From assembly GCF_000498475.1 (NCBI RefSeq), contig NZ_AVBI01000018.1:62001-126000 (forward strand): a stretch of 64,000 nucleotides of DNA, in the 5' to 3' direction. A program made the position numbers and the translations under genes. This DNA comes from Flavobacterium cauense R2A-7. GTDB lineage: Bacteria > Bacteroidota > Bacteroidia > Flavobacteriales > Flavobacteriaceae. Below the pieces are notes generated by a model that saw only the letters and a list, made by a program, of their open reading frames with translations, searched no databases and was not told where the DNA came from. The first letter of the stretch is position 1; each line of letters opens with the position of its first letter. Below, one piece after another: positions 1 through 8,646 of this stretch.

Positions 1-1028
1 CAATCGTGTCAGATGAAAGTATGGCGTATGTGAATTTTCTTCAGATTTCGCACGGTGCGATTGTACGTTCGCATACGATGGAGCTCAAAAAGAAACTCGA
101 AGAAACCGACGAAGAATTACTAGAGTTGGCGGTGGTGGAATTGCGTGAGCGTTTTCATCTGAATTCCAAAGAAATCATTTTACCTTTCGAACTCGATTTC
201 GGCGAAAAAATAAAAGTGACCGTCCCTAAATTGGGGGATAAAAAACAGATACTCGACTTATCCGAACGCAACGCCAAATTTTACCGCATGGATCAGCTGA
301 AACAGATCAAAATTGTGGATCCCGACCGTCATACGAACCGAATCATGGCACAAATGCAGAAAGATTTACGCCTTTCGGTAGAACCAAGACATATTGAGTG
401 TTTTGATAACTCGAACATTCAGGGAACCAATCCGGTGTCGGCCTGTGTAGTGTTTAAAGACGGGAAACCGAGCAAGAAAGACTATCGTCATTTCAATATC
501 AAAACCGTAGAAGGCCCGAACGACTTCGCTTCGATGGAAGAAGTGGTGTACCGCAGATACAAACGCTTGCTGGACGAAAATCAGCCGTTACCTCAGTTGA
601 TTATTATTGACGGGGGAAAAGGGCAGTTGTCATCAGCCTTAAAAAGTTTAGACGATTTAGGCCTGCGCGGAAAAGTAGCCATCATCGGAATCGCGAAACG
701 ACTGGAAGAATTGTTTTATCCGGGCGATTCGGTGCCGTTGTATCTGGATAAGAAATCGGAAACCCTGAAAATAATTCAGCAGTTGCGGAACGAAGCACAC
801 CGTTTCGGAATTACGTTTCACAGAGACAAACGCAGCAAGGCGGCGATTCAGACTTCGATTGAAACCATACCGGGCATCGGGGAAAAAACCATGATTGCAT
901 TAATAAAACATTTCAAATCCGTTAAAAGATTGTCAAAAGCGACCGAAAAAGAAATTTCTGACGTGGTAGGGCTTTCAAAAGCCAAAAAAATTGTCGAATT
1001 TTACAGTGAATCCAATCCAAAAACATAA
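1..1028 (+). CDS. uvrC: UvrABC system protein C (C-terminal part, cut by window start)
   Basis: Excinuclease subunit that makes the dual incisions around bulky DNA lesions after UvrA/UvrB recognition. The reading frame is open from base 3, so only the last 340 or so residues are present; the GTG at 6 is internal. Seen: the end of the UvrB-interacting region, then the RNase H-like endonuclease domain with CFDNSNIQGTNPVS and IIIDGGKGQL, including the Asp residues of the 3' incision site, and a tandem helix-hairpin-helix DNA-binding tail around PGIGEKTMIALIKHF. Stop at 1026-1028; the next gene starts one base later, so the two are probably co-transcribed. Confidence 0.96.
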   Translation, partial: IVSDESMAYVNFLQISHGAIVRSHTMELKKKLEETDEELLELAVVELRERFHLNSKEIILPFELDFGEKIKVTVPKLGDKKQILDLSERNAKFYRMDQLKQIKIVDPDRHTNRIMAQMQKDLRLSVEPRHIECFDNSNIQGTNPVSACVVFKDGKPSKKDYRHFNIKTVEGPNDFASMEEVVYRRYKRLLDENQPLPQLIIIDGGKGQLSSALKSLDDLGLRGKVAIIGIAKRLEELFYPGDSVPLYLDKKSETLKIIQQLRNEAHRFGITFHRDKRSKAAIQTSIETIPGIGEKTMIALIKHFKSVKRLSKATEKEISDVVGLSKAKKIVEFYSESNPKT

Positions 1029-1029
1029 A

Positions 1030-3237
1030 ATGAAAAAACTTTTCCTGCTGATTTTAGTATGTAGCGTAGTTTTTTCCGCCTTTGCACAAGACCAAAAACG
1101 ACCAAAAATCGGTGTGGTGTTGAGCGGTGGCGGTGCTAAAGGATTGGCGCATATCGGAGTATTAAAAGTGTTGGACGAGGCCGGAGTGAAGGTGGATTAT
1201 ATTGGCGGAACCAGTATGGGAGCCATTATCGGCGGGTTGTATGCTTCGGGTTATACGGCCAAACAATTGGATTCTATTTTCAGGGTGGTCGATGCCGATG
1301 CATTACTACAGGACTACATTCCGAGAACTTCTAAAAGTTTTTTCGAAAAACGAAACGACGAAGTATATGCTTTAACACTACCGTTCAATAAGTTTAAATT
1401 GGGGGTTCCTACGGCACTTTCTAAAGGAATGTACAATTACAATTTACTCAGCCGATTGACCAATCACGTGCGTCTGGTTCGTGATTTTGACAAACTTCCC
1501 ATTCCGTTTGTGTGTATTGCAACCGATATTGAAAACGGCGAGAAAGTGGTGCTTAAAAGTGGTATTTTGCCCAAAGCAGTTTTAGCCAGTGGTGCCTTCC
1601 CGTCGCTTTATACGCCGGTAGAAATTGACGGGCGTTTGCTTATTGATGGTGGAGTAACGGATAATTATCCTATTGAAGAGGTAAAAAAAATGGGGGCCGA
1701 CATTATTATCGGTGTAGATGTGCAGGAAGGGTTAAAAGACAGAAATAATTTGGGAGGCGCTTCGGGGGTTTTGGTGCAGATTACCAATTTCAACATGATT
1801 GAAAAAATGGAAGCCAAACGAAAAGCTACCGATATTTATATCAAACCCGACATCAAAGGATACTCGGTTATATCGTTTGATCTTGGTCAGGAAATCATTA
1901 AAAAGGGGGAAGAGGCTGCGTTCTCGGTATATGAGAAAATCGCTCAATTGGGTTCAACGGAAAAACCGGTTCGAAAGCACATACCGATGACGCAACTTTC
2001 AGATACGATTGATATCGATGATTTTAAAGTGAACGCGCTTAACAATTACACCCGCGCTTATGTATTAGGAAAGCTTCGATTCAAAAACAATTATAAAATT
2101 ACATTTCAGAAACTAAGCGACGGTATCAGTAACCTAAGTTCTACACAGAATTTCAGCGCTATTTCATATTCGTTTGTAAAAAACGGACAGAGAGAAGGGC
2201 TTGTAATGGAATTGAAAGAAAACCCGGTGAAGCGCTACCTCAAGTTTGGGGTGCATTATGACGGATTGTATAAAAGTGCCGCATTGATTAATGTTACCCA
2301 AAAGAAAGTCTTTTTTAAAAATGACAATATTTCTTTGGATGTTATTTTGGGGGATAACTTCCGATACAATCTGAATTATTATTACGATAATGGGTTTTAT
2401 TGGAGTTTTGGTGTCAATTCCCGCTACAATCAGTTCAACAGAAATATCGCTACCGATTTTAACAACGGTTTCGCTTTAGAAACGCTGGGGACCAATTCAA
2501 TCAATATCAATTTTTCAGATTTTACCCAGCAGATTTTTGCCCAAACGGTTTTTGCCCAAAAGTTTCTTGTGGGGGGTGGAACCGAATGGAAGCATCTTAA
2601 AATTGAATCGGAAACCCTTGGTGATAGCGGTTCGGTTTTGGAAAACAGTAGTTATGCTTCTTTATACGGATACCTGAAGTTTGATTCGCAGGATAAGAAT
2701 TATTTCGCCAAGAAGGGTTGGCATTTTTTCGGTGATTTTAAATCATTTGTCTATTCTTCCGATTATACCAATACTTTCGAACCTTTTTCTATTGCCAAAG
2801 CGGATATCGAGTTGGTACAGACTGTTTTTAAACGAATTGCGGTTAAAATTCAGTCGGAAGGCGGATTTGCCATCGGAGAACGTACCATTCCTTTTCATGA
2901 CTTTGTATTGGGGGGTTACGGCTACAGCATGATTAATAATTTCCGCCATTTTTACGGGTATGATTTTTTAAGTATTTCCGGCGATAGTTATGTGAAAGGG
3001 GAAGTAGCGATGGATTACGAATTTTATAAAAAGAACCATTTTAATATCAGTGCCAATTTTGCCAACGTAGGCAATGCTATTTTTGAAGACGACCGTTGGA
3101 TTTCGCGTCCGAAATACTCTGGTTATGCCTTGGGTTACGGTTTGGAAACGTTCGTAGGCCCGATAGAGCTGAAGCATACCTGGTCACCGGAAACCCGTAA
3201 TCATTTTACCTGGATTAGCGTCGGATTCTGGTTTTAA
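1030..3237 (+). CDS. Patatin-like phospholipase with C-terminal outer-membrane barrel
   Basis: Predicted serine lipase/acyl hydrolase of 735 residues with a signal peptide (residues 1-19, ending SAFAQ). The patatin domain shows the oxyanion loop GGGAKG (33-38), nucleophile elbow GTSMG (Ser62) and the catalytic DGG (Asp206). From about residue 330 there is a POTRA-like linker followed by a long stretch of alternating beta strands like the BamA/Omp85 surface-antigen barrel, the layout of PlpD-type type Vd autotransporters and related Bacteroidota proteins. The ATG at 1030 is preferred because a signal peptide begins exactly there. It lies one base after uvrC. Substrate is unknown; surface or periplasmic exposure is inferred. 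Confidence 0.9.
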   Translation: MKKLFLLILVCSVVFSAFAQDQKRPKIGVVLSGGGAKGLAHIGVLKVLDEAGVKVDYIGGTSMGAIIGGLYASGYTAKQLDSIFRVVDADALLQDYIPRTSKSFFEKRNDEVYALTLPFNKFKLGVPTALSKGMYNYNLLSRLTNHVRLVRDFDKLPIPFVCIATDIENGEKVVLKSGILPKAVLASGAFPSLYTPVEIDGRLLIDGGVTDNYPIEEVKKMGADIIIGVDVQEGLKDRNNLGGASGVLVQITNFNMIEKMEAKRKATDIYIKPDIKGYSVISFDLGQEIIKKGEEAAFSVYEKIAQLGSTEKPVRKHIPMTQLSDTIDIDDFKVNALNNYTRAYVLGKLRFKNNYKITFQKLSDGISNLSSTQNFSAISYSFVKNGQREGLVMELKENPVKRYLKFGVHYDGLYKSAALINVTQKKVFFKNDNISLDVILGDNFRYNLNYYYDNGFYWSFGVNSRYNQFNRNIATDFNNGFALETLGTNSININFSDFTQQIFAQTVFAQKFLVGGGTEWKHLKIESETLGDSGSVLENSSYASLYGYLKFDSQDKNYFAKKGWHFFGDFKSFVYSSDYTNTFEPFSIAKADIELVQTVFKRIAVKIQSEGGFAIGERTIPFHDFVLGGYGYSMINNFRHFYGYDFLSISGDSYVKGEVAMDYEFYKKNHFNISANFANVGNAIFEDDRWISRPKYSGYALGYGLETFVGPIELKHTWSPETRNHFTWISVGFWF

Positions 3238-3312
3238 TGCCTCTAAAAACGTATAACTAAGGTTTTTATGTGTTAATTTACCTTTTTTTGTAGCAATGTT
3301 TCAAAAAAACTC

Positions 3313-3320
3313 TATTTTTG
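3313..3320 (+). promoter_or_regulatory. Flavobacterial promoter, -7 element TATTTTTG
   Basis: TAnnTTTG match with a TTG at 3288-3290, 22 bases upstream, in the -33 position. It lies 27 bases before the permease start at 3348, which supports that start over earlier in-frame codons. Confidence 0.5.
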
Positions 3321-3347
3321 GGACTCAAAATTTTAACGAATTGTTTT

Positions 3348-4799
3348 ATGTCTATATGGAGAGTTAAACCGGTTTCTGCTTTTGAAGCCGACATGAAAAA
3401 AAGTGAACTTAAGAAGGTTTTAGGGAAATGGAGCCTTACCGCAATTGGTATTGGAGCTATTATCGGAGGTGGAATTTTTGTTCTTACCGGAACCGGAGCT
3501 TATTATCACGCCGGACCAGCTTTGGCCATTTCGTTTATAATCGCGGGTATTGCCTGTGTGTTTGCAGCGCTGTGTTATTCTGAGTTTGCTTCTATTTTAC
3601 CGGTTGAAGGTTCTGCTTATGCGTATGCTTACGGTACGATTGGTGAAGTTTTCGCCTGGATTATCGGATGGGGGCTGATTTTGGAATACGCCATGGGGTC
3701 CATGACCGTCGCCGTTTCCTGGTCAGGATATTTTAATAAACTCCTCAAAATGTTTGGAATAAAACTCCCCGAATGGCTTACTGCCGACCCGGGAAGTTAC
3801 ACCGGAGAAGGGTTTTCAATGAATTTACCGGCTTTTTTGATCGTTTTGTTGGTAATCTCTATTCTGATAAAAGGAACACAAAGTGCTGCGAAAGCGAATA
3901 ACTTTATCGTAATTCTTAAAGTATCGGCTGTAATCTTTGTCATTATTGCGGGTGCTTTCTTTATCAATATCGACAACTGGACGCCGTTTATTCCGGATGC
4001 TACACAAATTGTGGAAAAGGAAACAACACACAATGCATACGGTGTGGGAGGGATTATTTCCGGAGCTGCGGCTATTTTCTTTGCTTATGTAGGTTTCGAT
4101 GCGGTTTCCACACAGGCTGGTGAAGCGGTTAACCCGAAAAAAGATGTGCCATTCGCTATCATTACTTCGTTATTGGTTTGTACGATTCTTTATATTTTGG
4201 TTTCCTTAGTACTTACCGGTATGATGAGTTACCAGGATTTTAACCCGCTGGGGAAATATCCGGAAGCAATTAAAGCTCCTGTGGCCTATGCGTTTGATAT
4301 TGCCGGACAAAGTTGGGCCGGATACATCATCACCATTGCAGCTACTGTTGGTTTGATTTCGGTATTAATGGTTATGATTATGGGACAATCTCGTATTTTC
4401 TTGGGGATGTCTAAAGACGGTTTGATTCCGCCGGTGTTTTCAAAAATCAATCCAACTACCGGAACTCCAAAAACCAATTTGATGATTTTGGGTACTGTAA
4501 TTGCTACCGTAGCGGCATTCACTCCGATTAATAAATTAGCCGACATGACCAGTTTCGGAACGCTTTTCGCTTTTACGATGGTTTGTGTTGCTGTGTGGAT
4601 TTTAAGAGTAAAACAACCTAATTTGGTGCGTACTTTCAAAGTGCCTGCCTTGCCGGTAATCGCTGTTTGCGGAATCCTTATCAATACTTATTTAATGATC
4701 AATCTGAGTAAAGAAGCGCAATTGCTTTCATTAGGCTGGTTGGTAGTTGGGGTATTTGTGTATTTCCTTTACGGTAAAAGAAAATCCAAACTGAATTAA
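3348..4799 (+). CDS. APC-family amino acid permease
   Basis: Inner-membrane amino-acid transporter of 483 residues. The conserved APC first segment is present (SLTAIGIGAIIGGGIFVLTG), followed by about twelve hydrophobic segments; YSEFASILPVEGSAYAYAY and the later GFDAVSTQAGEAVNPKKDVP loop are typical of the cationic amino-acid transporter (CAT/YfnA) subgroup. The ATG at 3348 follows a -7 promoter element by a short leader, so upstream in-frame codons are not used. Monocistronic, followed by a strong hairpin terminator at 4850-4884. The substrate cannot be read from sequence. Confidence 0.92.
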   Translation: MSIWRVKPVSAFEADMKKSELKKVLGKWSLTAIGIGAIIGGGIFVLTGTGAYYHAGPALAISFIIAGIACVFAALCYSEFASILPVEGSAYAYAYGTIGEVFAWIIGWGLILEYAMGSMTVAVSWSGYFNKLLKMFGIKLPEWLTADPGSYTGEGFSMNLPAFLIVLLVISILIKGTQSAAKANNFIVILKVSAVIFVIIAGAFFINIDNWTPFIPDATQIVEKETTHNAYGVGGIISGAAAIFFAYVGFDAVSTQAGEAVNPKKDVPFAIITSLLVCTILYILVSLVLTGMMSYQDFNPLGKYPEAIKAPVAYAFDIAGQSWAGYIITIAATVGLISVLMVMIMGQSRIFLGMSKDGLIPPVFSKINPTTGTPKTNLMILGTVIATVAAFTPINKLADMTSFGTLFAFTMVCVAVWILRVKQPNLVRTFKVPALPVIAVCGILINTYLMINLSKEAQLLSLGWLVVGVFVYFLYGKRKSKLN

Positions 4800-4849
4800 A
4801 TCTGTCAGATTGGTAAATAATCTTTTAAAAAGAGTATGATACTATAACA

Positions 4850-4884
4850 AAATCCCAAAAAGAACTTCTTTTTGGGATTTTTTA
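4850..4884 (+). terminator. Intrinsic terminator after the permease
   Basis: Perfect 13-bp inverted repeat AAATCCCAAAAAG / CTTTTTGGGATTT with a 5-base loop, followed by a T-tract. Confidence 0.85.
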
Positions 4885-5065
4885 TTTGCTGCATTTTCAA
4901 TAAAATTTCCGATATTTGTAGTGTTATGAACAAATCCTGGATCGGTTTATTAGCGCACTTGAAGTTCCTCATCAAGAGAAATCCTGAATGAGCCATTTTC
5001 TTTTTGATTAATTGATAAAGTTCCTTGAACGGACTTTTGCACCATAACTTTAAACAAAAAAGAAC

Positions 5066-6223
5066 ATGCCATTTTATCATAAATTAGGAAAAATTCCGCA
5101 TAAAAGACACATACAATTCCGTAAAGAAAACGGCGACTTGTATTACGAGCAATTGTTCGGGACCGTTGGTTTTGACGGAATGTATACCAACTCCTACCAC
5201 GAACACCGTCCTACACAAGTAAAAGAAATCAGAAACCAATACAGTGTAGCGCCCAAAATTGCCAAAACCAATAACATTCAGTCCTACCGTTTACGAGGTT
5301 TTGAAGTAGCACCTCAGGATGATTTTCTGGAAAGCCGAAAAATCGTATTGACGAATTCCGATTGTCACATCGTATTGGCCGCACCAAGAAAATCCACGAC
5401 CGATTATTTTTATAAAAATACCGATTCCGATGAGGTGATCTTCATCCACCGCGGTACCGGAAAATTAAGAACCATGTTGGGAAATCTTGATTTCAAATAC
5501 GGAGATTATTTGGTGGTGCCACGAGGTATGATTTATAAAATTGATTTTGACACTGAAGACAACCGTTTGTTCATTGTCGAATCCCACGCGCCAGTATATA
5601 CCCCAAAACAATACCGCAACTGGTTCGGACAACTTTTAGAGCATTCGCCTTTCTGTGAGCGCGATATCCGTCGTCCGGAAGAACTGGAAACCTACGACGA
5701 AAAAGGCGAATTCATCATCAAAGTAAAAAAGAAAGATGAAATTTTCGATCTGGTATACGCTACACATCCTTTCGACGTAGTAGGTTATGACGGCTACAAT
5801 TATCCGTATGCGTTTTCCATTCACGATTTCGAACCGATTACCGGAAGAATTCACCTTCCGCCACCGATTCACCAAACCTTTGAAACGTCGGCCTTTGTGA
5901 TTTGTTCGTTTGTACCGCGTTTGTATGATTACCACCCGCAATCCATTCCGGCACCTTACAACCACAGTAATATCGATGCCGATGAGGTATTGTACTATGT
6001 AGATGGTGATTTCATGAGCCGTAACGATATCGAAGCCGGTCACATTTCCTTACACCCTGCCGGAATTCCACACGGTCCGCACCCGGGCGCTGCCGAAAGA
6101 AGTATTGGTAAAAAAGATACACAGGAATTGGCCGTAATGGTCGATACGTTCAAGCCGCTAATGGTAACGGAAGAGGCTATGAATATCGCCGATGACAAAT
6201 ATTACCTGTCCTGGTTAGAGTAA
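5066..6223 (+). CDS. hmgA: Homogentisate 1,2-dioxygenase family protein
   Basis: Non-haem iron enzyme that opens the homogentisate ring to maleylacetoacetate in tyrosine and phenylalanine breakdown. The 385-residue protein is a bicupin with family hallmarks: early GTVGFDGMYTNSYHEHRPT, central HRGTGKLRTMLGNLDFKYGDYLVVPRG, and the C-terminal metal-site region around NHSNIDADEVLYYVDG and HPAGIPHGPHPG. It is shorter than the ~435-residue human and Pseudomonas enzymes, as is usual for the Bacteroidota branch. The next gene encodes the enzyme that makes homogentisate, which supports the assignment. Confidence 0.9.
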   Translation: MPFYHKLGKIPHKRHIQFRKENGDLYYEQLFGTVGFDGMYTNSYHEHRPTQVKEIRNQYSVAPKIAKTNNIQSYRLRGFEVAPQDDFLESRKIVLTNSDCHIVLAAPRKSTTDYFYKNTDSDEVIFIHRGTGKLRTMLGNLDFKYGDYLVVPRGMIYKIDFDTEDNRLFIVESHAPVYTPKQYRNWFGQLLEHSPFCERDIRRPEELETYDEKGEFIIKVKKKDEIFDLVYATHPFDVVGYDGYNYPYAFSIHDFEPITGRIHLPPPIHQTFETSAFVICSFVPRLYDYHPQSIPAPYNHSNIDADEVLYYVDGDFMSRNDIEAGHISLHPAGIPHGPHPGAAERSIGKKDTQELAVMVDTFKPLMVTEEAMNIADDKYYLSWLE

Positions 6224-6240
6224 CATAAAAATAATTTGAA

Positions 6241-6327
6241 GCAATTCCCGCTATCCGCTCTATCTTTTTCCGGTGACTTCGAGAGCCTCAGCCACCGAAA
6301 AAAGGATGCCGCTGCTATCGGGGCTAG
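6241..6327. repeat. Flavobacterial interspersed palindromic element
   Basis: About 87 bases with outer arms CCCGCTATCCGC (from 6247) and GATGCCGCTGCTATCGGGG (6306-6323), enclosing a hairpin TTTTTCCGGTG / CACCGAAAAAA. From memory, near-identical outer arms around a variable central stem occur at many intergenic sites in Flavobacterium genomes. This is recollection, not a search. It sits between hmgA and hppD. Confidence 0.6.
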
Positions 6328-6349
6328 ATAAAACAAAAAACACAACTCT

Positions 6350-6377
6350 GGTAACGTAAAGCAATTCTTTGGTTACC
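6350..6377. promoter_or_regulatory. Inverted repeat just upstream of hppD
   Basis: GGTAAC (6350-6355) and GTTACC (6372-6377) form a 6-bp inverted repeat with a 16-base spacer, ending 18 bases before the hppD ATG. It could be an operator or leader hairpin. No regulator is identified. Confidence 0.3.
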
Positions 6378-6395
6378 GACAAAAAATAAAACAAT

Positions 6396-7559
6396 ATGGC
6401 ACAAGAAATAAAATCAGTAGAATACGGATTAGAAAAAATATTTGAAGGCGCACAGGATTTCCTTCCGCTTTTAGGAACCGATTACGTGGAGTTTTACGTT
6501 GGAAACGCAAAGCAAGCAGCGCATTTTTACAAAACGGCTTTCGGTTTTCAGTCTTTAGCTTATGCTGGTCTGGAAACAGGAGTAAAAGACCGCGCGTCTT
6601 ATGTGTTGAAACAAGACAAGATCCGCTTGGTTTTAACCACGGCCTTGAACAGTGATTCGCCAATTGGAGAGCATGTTAAAAAACACGGAGACGGTGTTAA
6701 GGTAATAGCTCTTTGGGTTGAAGATGCTCGTTCTGCATTCGAAGAAACCACAAAACGTGGCGCAAAGCCTTATTTTGAACCAGTGGTTGAGAAAGATGAT
6801 AATGGTGAAGTAGTGCGTGCAGGTATCTACGGTGCTTATGGTGAAACCGTATTTGTTTTTGTGGAGCGTAAAAATTATAACGGAATCTTTTTACCTGGTT
6901 ACAGTGAATGGAAATCTGATTATAATCCGGAACCTGTTGGATTAAAATACATAGACCATATGGTTGGGAATACGGGTTGGAACAGAATGAATGAAGCTGT
7001 AAAATGGTTTGAAGACGTAATGGGATTTGTGAATTTCCTTTCCTTTGATGATAAACAAATTACTACAGAGTATTCTGCTTTGATGTCTAAGGTTATGTCT
7101 AACGGAAACGGAAGGATTAAATTCCCAATTAATGAGCCTGCTAACGGAAAAAAACGTTCTCAAATTGAAGAATATTTGGATTTCTATGAGGATGAAGGAG
7201 TGCAACACATTGCTGTAGCAACTGACGATATCCTTACAACGGTTGCCGAAATGCGCGCTCGCGGAATTGAGTTTTTAAGTACACCGCCACAAGCGTATTA
7301 CGACGCCATCCCGGAACGTTTGAAAGATCACATGTCTAAATTTAAAGAAGATATCAACGAACTTCAGAAATTGGGCATCATGATAGATGCTGACGAAGAA
7401 GGCTACTTGTTGCAGATTTTTACCAAGCCGGTAGAAGACCGTCCGACACTTTTCTTCGAAATTATTCAGCGAATGGGGGCTCGTGGCTTCGGTGCGGGTA
7501 ACTTTAAAGCGCTTTTTGAGTCGATTGAAAGAGAGCAACAATTGCGAGGAACGTTGTAA
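6396..7559 (+). CDS. hppD: 4-hydroxyphenylpyruvate dioxygenase
   Basis: Fe(II) dioxygenase converting 4-hydroxyphenylpyruvate to homogentisate, the substrate of the upstream hmgA product. The 387-residue protein has two vicinal-oxygen-chelate halves. The three iron ligands are visible in the C-terminal half: His188 in YIDHMVGN, His271 in VQHIAVATDD and Glu355 in FFEIIQRMG. GARGFGAGNFKALFESIE at the C-terminus is the conserved lid region. Length is normal for the family. It follows hmgA after 172 bases containing an interspersed repeat and a small inverted repeat, so it may have its own control. Confidence 0.97.
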   Translation: MAQEIKSVEYGLEKIFEGAQDFLPLLGTDYVEFYVGNAKQAAHFYKTAFGFQSLAYAGLETGVKDRASYVLKQDKIRLVLTTALNSDSPIGEHVKKHGDGVKVIALWVEDARSAFEETTKRGAKPYFEPVVEKDDNGEVVRAGIYGAYGETVFVFVERKNYNGIFLPGYSEWKSDYNPEPVGLKYIDHMVGNTGWNRMNEAVKWFEDVMGFVNFLSFDDKQITTEYSALMSKVMSNGNGRIKFPINEPANGKKRSQIEEYLDFYEDEGVQHIAVATDDILTTVAEMRARGIEFLSTPPQAYYDAIPERLKDHMSKFKEDINELQKLGIMIDADEEGYLLQIFTKPVEDRPTLFFEIIQRMGARGFGAGNFKALFESIEREQQLRGTL

Positions 7560-7670
7560 AAATTAGATTTTAATTATTGATAATTCAAAAAATAAGCCGT
7601 TAAAAACACAAAATTTGCTAAAAATGTGTTAAAGTTGATTTTTTGATTGCAATTTGATAATAAAACCAAC

Positions 7671-7678
7671 TACATTTG
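7671..7678 (+). promoter_or_regulatory. Promoter -7 element TACATTTG of a candidate small RNA
   Basis: Perfect TAnnTTTG match about 110 bases after hppD. No gene starts just downstream; the next CDS is beyond a terminator. A 6-bp inverted repeat AACACA/TGTGTT lies upstream at about 7605-7635. Confidence 0.45.
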
Positions 7679-7684
7679 CACTCG

Positions 7685-7797
7685 CAAAAATGAGGAAGTC
7701 ATAACCCCTCATTGGAGCAAGTAAATTTTCATAATTTATAGTTTTTTGGTTGGTTAATAGCATAAAAACTCAGTCATTTGTTTGACTGAGTTTTTTT
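7685..7797 (+). ncRNA. Candidate small non-coding RNA
   Basis: A stretch of about 110 bases begins just after a TAnnTTTG promoter element and ends at an intrinsic terminator. It contains a 5' hairpin (TGAGG/CCTCA, about 7691-7712), an A+U-rich single-stranded middle, and a 3' terminator. It has no credible reading frame, no tRNA fold and no family I recognise. The promoter-hairpin-terminator layout is the only support. Confidence 0.35.
7768..7797 (+). terminator. Intrinsic terminator ACTCAGTCA/TGACTGAGT
   Basis: Perfect 9-bp stem (7768-7776 with 7783-7791), 6-base loop and a seven-T tract. It ends the candidate small RNA and/or read-through from hppD. Confidence 0.85.
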
Positions 7798-7857
7798 GTT
7801 TAGTACTTTTGGAATGAAAATTGTAATAATGGTTATAAATTCGATAAATTTAAACCA

Positions 7858-8646
7858 ATGAAAAAATTTATAACACTGCTTTCGCTTTCCTTTTTACTGC
7901 TTTTTGCCGTTTCCTTTACGGTTGTTGATCAGGAAGATGCCTTCACCACGGGCGAATTTTTCAAATTCCGAATCCATTACGGACTTGTTAATGCGGGTTA
8001 CGCTACATTGGAAGTAAAAGAGGCGGTTCGCAACAATAAAAAAGTACATCACGTTGTCGGGAAAGGCTACACCGTAGGGATGACTAAGTTTTTCTTCAAG
8101 GTTCAGGACGATTATCAGAGTATTTTCGACAAACAAACCGGTCAGCCGTACCAATATCTTCGAAAAATTGATGAAGGCGGTTATACCAAAAATCAGGAAG
8201 GTTTTTTTAATCAGACAAAAAATACCGTTCTTGTTAAAGACTATAAAAATAATACCGAAAAAACGTTTTCAGTAACCGAAAATGTTCAGGATATTGTATC
8301 TTCGTTTTATTATTTAAGGAACCATCCCAAAATAGACAAACTGGCTGTTGGTGAGTCCATTCTTATTGATATGTTTTTTGATGACGAGGTGTTTAAGTTC
8401 AAACTTAAATATCTTGGAAAAGAAGATATTGATACCAAATTCGGGGTAATTCCAACCCTGGTTTTCAGGCCTTATGTACAATCCGGACGTGTTTTTAAGG
8501 AACAGGAAAGTTTGACCGTTTGGATTTCCGATGATGATAATAAAATGCCCATACGTATAAAAGCCAGTCTGGCTGTCGGATCGCTGAAAGCCGACCTGGA
8601 CGGTTTCAAAGGATTAAAGAACTCTTTTAAAGTTAAAGTGAAATAA
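7858..8646 (+). CDS. DUF3108 domain-containing exported protein
   Basis: 262 residues with an N-terminal signal peptide (MKKFITLLSLSFLLLFAVSF). The rest matches the DUF3108 pattern: FKFRIHYGLVNAGYATLEV, then DDYQSIFDKQTGQPYQY and a C-terminal KASLAVGSLKADLDGF. The family is thought to be a periplasmic beta-rich protein of unknown function, so no function is claimed. Its stop codon TAA shares a base with the ATG of the tryptophan dioxygenase gene, so the two are translationally coupled; why is unclear. Confidence 0.85.
   Translation: MKKFITLLSLSFLLLFAVSFTVVDQEDAFTTGEFFKFRIHYGLVNAGYATLEVKEAVRNNKKVHHVVGKGYTVGMTKFFFKVQDDYQSIFDKQTGQPYQYLRKIDEGGYTKNQEGFFNQTKNTVLVKDYKNNTEKTFSVTENVQDIVSSFYYLRNHPKIDKLAVGESILIDMFFDDEVFKFKLKYLGKEDIDTKFGVIPTLVFRPYVQSGRVFKEQESLTVWISDDDNKMPIRIKASLAVGSLKADLDGFKGLKNSFKVKVK

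Noticed and set aside
4926..4991. 21-codon ORF beginning MNKSWIGLLAHLKFL
   Set aside because: Short and without a convincing ribosome site or promoter; could be chance in an intergenic region, so not listed as a gene.
4805..5080. 91-codon minus-strand frame between the permease and hmgA
   Set aside because: Crosses the strong terminator and overlaps the hmgA start; no protein-like features.
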